Assembly: GCA_029979005.1 (NCBI GenBank)
Contig: JAPOIJ010000042.1
Coordinates: 1-32,231, forward strand
Length of the DNA stretch: 32,231 nt
DNA from: Planctomycetota bacterium
Lineage (GTDB): Bacteria > Planctomycetota > Planctomycetia > Pirellulales > Pirellulaceae
Direction: 5' to 3'
Numbering within the stretch: the first letter of the stretch is position 1; each line of letters starts with the position of its first letter. The position numbers were made by a program, and so were the translations under genes. Positions 30,962 to 32,231 of this stretch are shown here, piece by piece. Under the pieces are notes generated by a model. The model searched no databases, was not told where the DNA came from, and saw only the letters and a list, made by a program, of their open reading frames with translations.

Positions 30962-32231
30962 TCATGGTAATTTTACGGGGGCGGTCGATTTATTTGCAGT
31001 TTGAGGAATAGTCGCGTTTTGCGCCGGACCGCGATACTCAATAAACAGGAGAGCTTCGGCATGATTTGATTTTTGGGGTAGACCTGGAATTCGGAGGCCG
31101 ACCCCGTCATTTTCCGGTTCAGGCGATGCAACCACCCCGCAGCTGAGCATCAGCACTTGGTCGTTACGCCAACGAAATCGCTCGTGCAGTCTCCAGCTTA
31201 CGAGCTGAGGGATTTGGAGAGTGACTTCCTGTTTTGTGCCGTTCCCTACCGGCACATCAACTTTTACTTTGGCTAGTTTTTCGACCTGGTCGACGTCGCA
31301 TTTGATCACGGCCTCAATGGTCGAATTGTCCATTGAGGACAGGCAGCTCAGTTCTAGGCGATACCCTTCATCGATGCGGCTCTGCTGAGGCTGGAAGGCG
31401 GGGACCTGGTTGGGAATCCACTTTAGATTTCGGACAAATTCGACAGGTGTAATTTTTTCGACCACCATCGTTTGCCCGTCATGATTGGTAAGTCGACCCG
31501 AGTTGTGTTTTCGGGTTTCCGGTCGCTGAGCGAGCGAGTTGATCAAGAGGGCTGCATTTTCCTTGGAGAGGATCCAGGCTTCTGTGCCCGGAGTTGCGAC
31601 ATTGATTGGCTGCAGGATCGTGTAAAAATCGGATCGCCAATTTGGTTTTTCGATCGTCAGCATGTGAAGGTCGACATTCTGAACTTGACCGCGGGTTCGA
31701 TTAAATCGTTCCACAATATTCTTGACGACTTTTTGAATTTCAGGAGTGTGGTAAACGTAAAGTTTTTCTTTGTCGGCATTCAAGATTCCCAACGGACGGT
31801 AGAACCACATCTCAGTTCCCGTTTCTCGTAAGATCCAGTCGACGATCGATCGTTCCGGTTGTTTGTTGTTGGTGATTTTAGATGTATAGGGAGTGATGTC
31901 GTATTCTTGCCAGATCTGCCCAGCAGCACTCGGAAGGTCGTTGGGAGGTTTTGCGAAACTCGCTACCACGGTGTTGGGTGCTGCCGGGGTGGCGTTGTTT
32001 GCAGATGGTTGAGCGGATGGCTGAGGTTTTGAGGTGGCCAACGGTTGGGCTACCGCGGGATTAGCAGGAGTAGCGCTCGAAGCGGGTGGTTGAGGTTTGG
32101 GTTGAACTGGAAATGCCGCGACGGCAATGCCTGTAGAGGAATTCAAATCGGTTTCATTGCTGGCAGGAGCAACAAAGGATGAGGCTTTGGGCTGGGAGGG
32201 GTTCTGCCACGGTGCCGCTGCGGCGGTGGTG
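30962..32231 (-). CDS. Secretin-like exported protein, 5' end outside the window
   Basis: The frame stays open to the right edge, so the N-terminus is missing; at least 420 residues are present. The visible part opens with a low-complexity Pro/Ala/Gln/Ser-rich linker, then a region resembling a secretin ring-building domain (LYVYHTPEIQKVVKNIVERF followed by QVQNVDLHMLTIEKPNWRSD), then a beta-rich part. The C-terminus (PQLVSWRLHERFRWRNDQVLMLSCGV through LRIPGLPQ and ALLFIEYRG) loosely follows the secretin core of type II secretion proteins, where a dG-Q-x-x-x-x-x-G strand precedes the I-P-x-L loop. It may be a divergent secretin or a secretin-derived protein. The match is weak, and the missing N-terminus would decide. 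It ends 225 bases upstream of the ketosynthase start. Confidence 0.6.
   Translation of the reverse strand, partial: TTAAAAPWQNPSQPKASSFVAPASNETDLNSSTGIAVAAFPVQPKPQPPASSATPANPAVAQPLATSKPQPSAQPSANNATPAAPNTVVASFAKPPNDLPSAAGQIWQEYDITPYTSKITNNKQPERSIVDWILRETGTEMWFYRPLGILNADKEKLYVYHTPEIQKVVKNIVERFNRTRGQVQNVDLHMLTIEKPNWRSDFYTILQPINVATPGTEAWILSKENAALLINSLAQRPETRKHNSGRLTNHDGQTMVVEKITPVEFVRNLKWIPNQVPAFQPQQSRIDEGYRLELSCLSSMDNSTIEAVIKCDVDQVEKLAKVKVDVPVGNGTKQEVTLQIPQLVSWRLHERFRWRNDQVLMLSCGVVASPEPENDGVGLRIPGLPQKSNHAEALLFIEYRGPAQNATIPQTANKSTAPVKLP

Overview
The window reads as chromosomal DNA of a marine-type planctomycete, probably Pirellulales-like (inference from gene content only). The main clues are a very large secreted protein of the PVC type (sorbosone-dehydrogenase-like propeller, HEAT-like middle, C-terminal CxxCH heme domain), a type I sulfatase next to a secreted esterase, a prepilin-type protein with calcium-loop motifs, and an ExbB/ExbD pair linked to a giant TPR protein and a toroid protein. 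No rRNA, tRNA, CRISPR array, insertion sequence or prophage was recognised.

Left part (1-5.2 kb, + strand): the tail of a truncated gene, then a tightly spaced series of a secreted alpha/beta-hydrolase, an EF-hand protein with a gingipain/caspase-like (clan CD) peptidase signature, a sulfatase with a C-terminal accessory domain, and 5-formyltetrahydrofolate cyclo-ligase, followed by a probable hairpin terminator. Next (5.2-6.8 kb, - strand): a small uncharacterised protein and PdxA. PdxA diverges from a complete ribose-type ABC importer (6.9-10.6 kb, +; lipoprotein, double ATPase, permease), with operator-like repeats in the shared intergenic region.

Centre (10.65-22.7 kb, - strand): a four-gene unit read TPR protein -> ExbB/TolQ-like -> ExbD/TolR-like -> a 1281-residue protein with three N-terminal membrane helices, about 830 disordered residues and a C-terminal squalene-cyclase-like alpha/alpha-toroid. 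A terminator-like hairpin sits on the stop codon of the last gene, so the PVC-type cytochrome gene downstream is probably a separate unit. My reading is that ExbB/ExbD proton motive force is passed to a TonB-like protein whose periplasmic effector is a toroid instead of a TonB C-terminal domain. This is the most interesting system in the window.

Right part (22.7-32.2 kb): a 0.7 kb intergenic region with several inverted repeats, a GspJ-like prepilin protein, a small stand-alone jelly-roll protein, and an exopolysaccharide pair in convergent orientation (Wzz/GumC-like protein and a WcaJ-type polyprenyl glycosylphosphotransferase). Then comes a beta-ketoacyl synthase homologue that has lost its catalytic Cys and second His, and finally the 3' part of a secretin-like gene running off the window. 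Most starts lack a clear Shine-Dalgarno sequence and several genes use GTG or TTG, so several 5' ends are uncertain by a few codons.
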